This document shows, piece after piece, positions 6,072 through 6,147 of a stretch of DNA of 6,147 nucleotides. The stretch is taken from NCBI GenBank assembly GCA_013203365.1, contig JABMQG010000249.1, positions 1 through 6,147 on the forward strand, written 5' to 3'. A program made the translations under genes and the position numbers. This stretch comes from Planctomycetota bacterium (lineage in GTDB: Bacteria; Planctomycetota; Phycisphaerae; SM23-33; FEN-1343). The notes under the pieces were generated by a model that had not been told where the DNA came from, made no database searches, and worked only from the letters and a program-made list of their open reading frames with translations. Positions within the stretch are counted from its first letter, which is position 1; each line of letters starts with the position of its first letter.

Positions 6072-6080
6072 ACTCAAACG

Positions 6081-6147
6081 ATGGGTAACGTTCTGAAGGC
6101 AATGCAAAAGTCCGCCACCTCTAGCGGCGATGTTAAGAACAACGTGG
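6081..6147 (+). CDS. Start of a probable Wzc/CpsD-type tyrosine kinase gene, cut by the right edge
   Basis: Only 22 complete codons are present: MGNVLKAMQKSA, then a polar Ser/Thr-rich run. Separate cytoplasmic BY-type tyrosine kinases and the exosortase-locus kinases often open with an M-x-x-(I/V)-x-(E/K)-A-(L/M)-x-K-(A/S) helix, and this fragment fits. The neighbouring chain-length protein lacks a kinase domain, and a separate kinase is expected in such a locus. Both lines are indirect: no Walker motif or tyrosine cluster is visible in the fragment. Other possibilities include a different EPS accessory protein. That a gene starts here is well supported; its function is a moderate inference. 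Confidence 0.5.
   Translation, partial: MGNVLKAMQKSATSSGDVKNNV

Noticed and set aside
6028..6080. Palindrome CCCGCGCGGG as a terminator between the ATPase and the last gene
   Set aside because: It leaves almost no loop, has no T-tract, and the next gene follows at once in the same direction with its own ribosome binding site.

Overview
This window most likely comes from a planctomycete or a related flagellated, GC-moderate Gram-negative bacterium. The evidence is the N-terminus and internal repeats of the flagellar cap protein and the make-up of the exopolysaccharide (EPS) cluster. No rRNA, tRNA or other marker gene confirms the lineage, so the assignment is an inference.

Layout. (1) Positions 1-1187 on the minus strand encode the first 395 residues of a FliD-type flagellar cap protein (hook-associated protein 2). 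Its C-terminus lies beyond the left edge. (2) Positions 1188-1889 are a roughly 700-base divergent intergenic region without a convincing gene. It holds a sigma-28-like promoter candidate for fliD, an inverted repeat near that promoter's predicted start, and several further hairpins and palindromes. (3) From 1890 to the right edge, five plus-strand genes form an apparent EPS operon: a short priming sugar-phosphate transferase, a Wza-type outer-membrane export lipoprotein, a Wzz/Wzc-type chain-length protein without a kinase domain, an ExeA/GspA-type AAA ATPase, and the first 22 codons of a gene that probably encodes the separate tyrosine kinase.

How the genes work together. The transferase would put the first sugar phosphate on undecaprenyl phosphate in the inner membrane. 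The chain-length protein and its kinase partner would control polymer length and export across the periplasm. The Wza-type lipoprotein would form the outer-membrane exit. The ATPase is of the kind often found in EPS loci linked to exosortase (PEP-CTERM) systems, where its exact role is not settled. The motility gene and the EPS operon face away from each other across a long shared control region, which suggests, but does not show, co-regulation of swimming and matrix production.

Two starts were moved inward from the longest reading frame: ATG 2616 for the export lipoprotein and GTG 5149 for the ATPase. Both have a strong ribosome binding site and give the family-typical N-terminus. I found no CRISPR array, insertion sequence, RNA gene or clearly undescribed system. 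The less ordinary points are the kinase-less three-helix chain-length protein, the diverged duplicate modules in FliD, and the structured divergent region.
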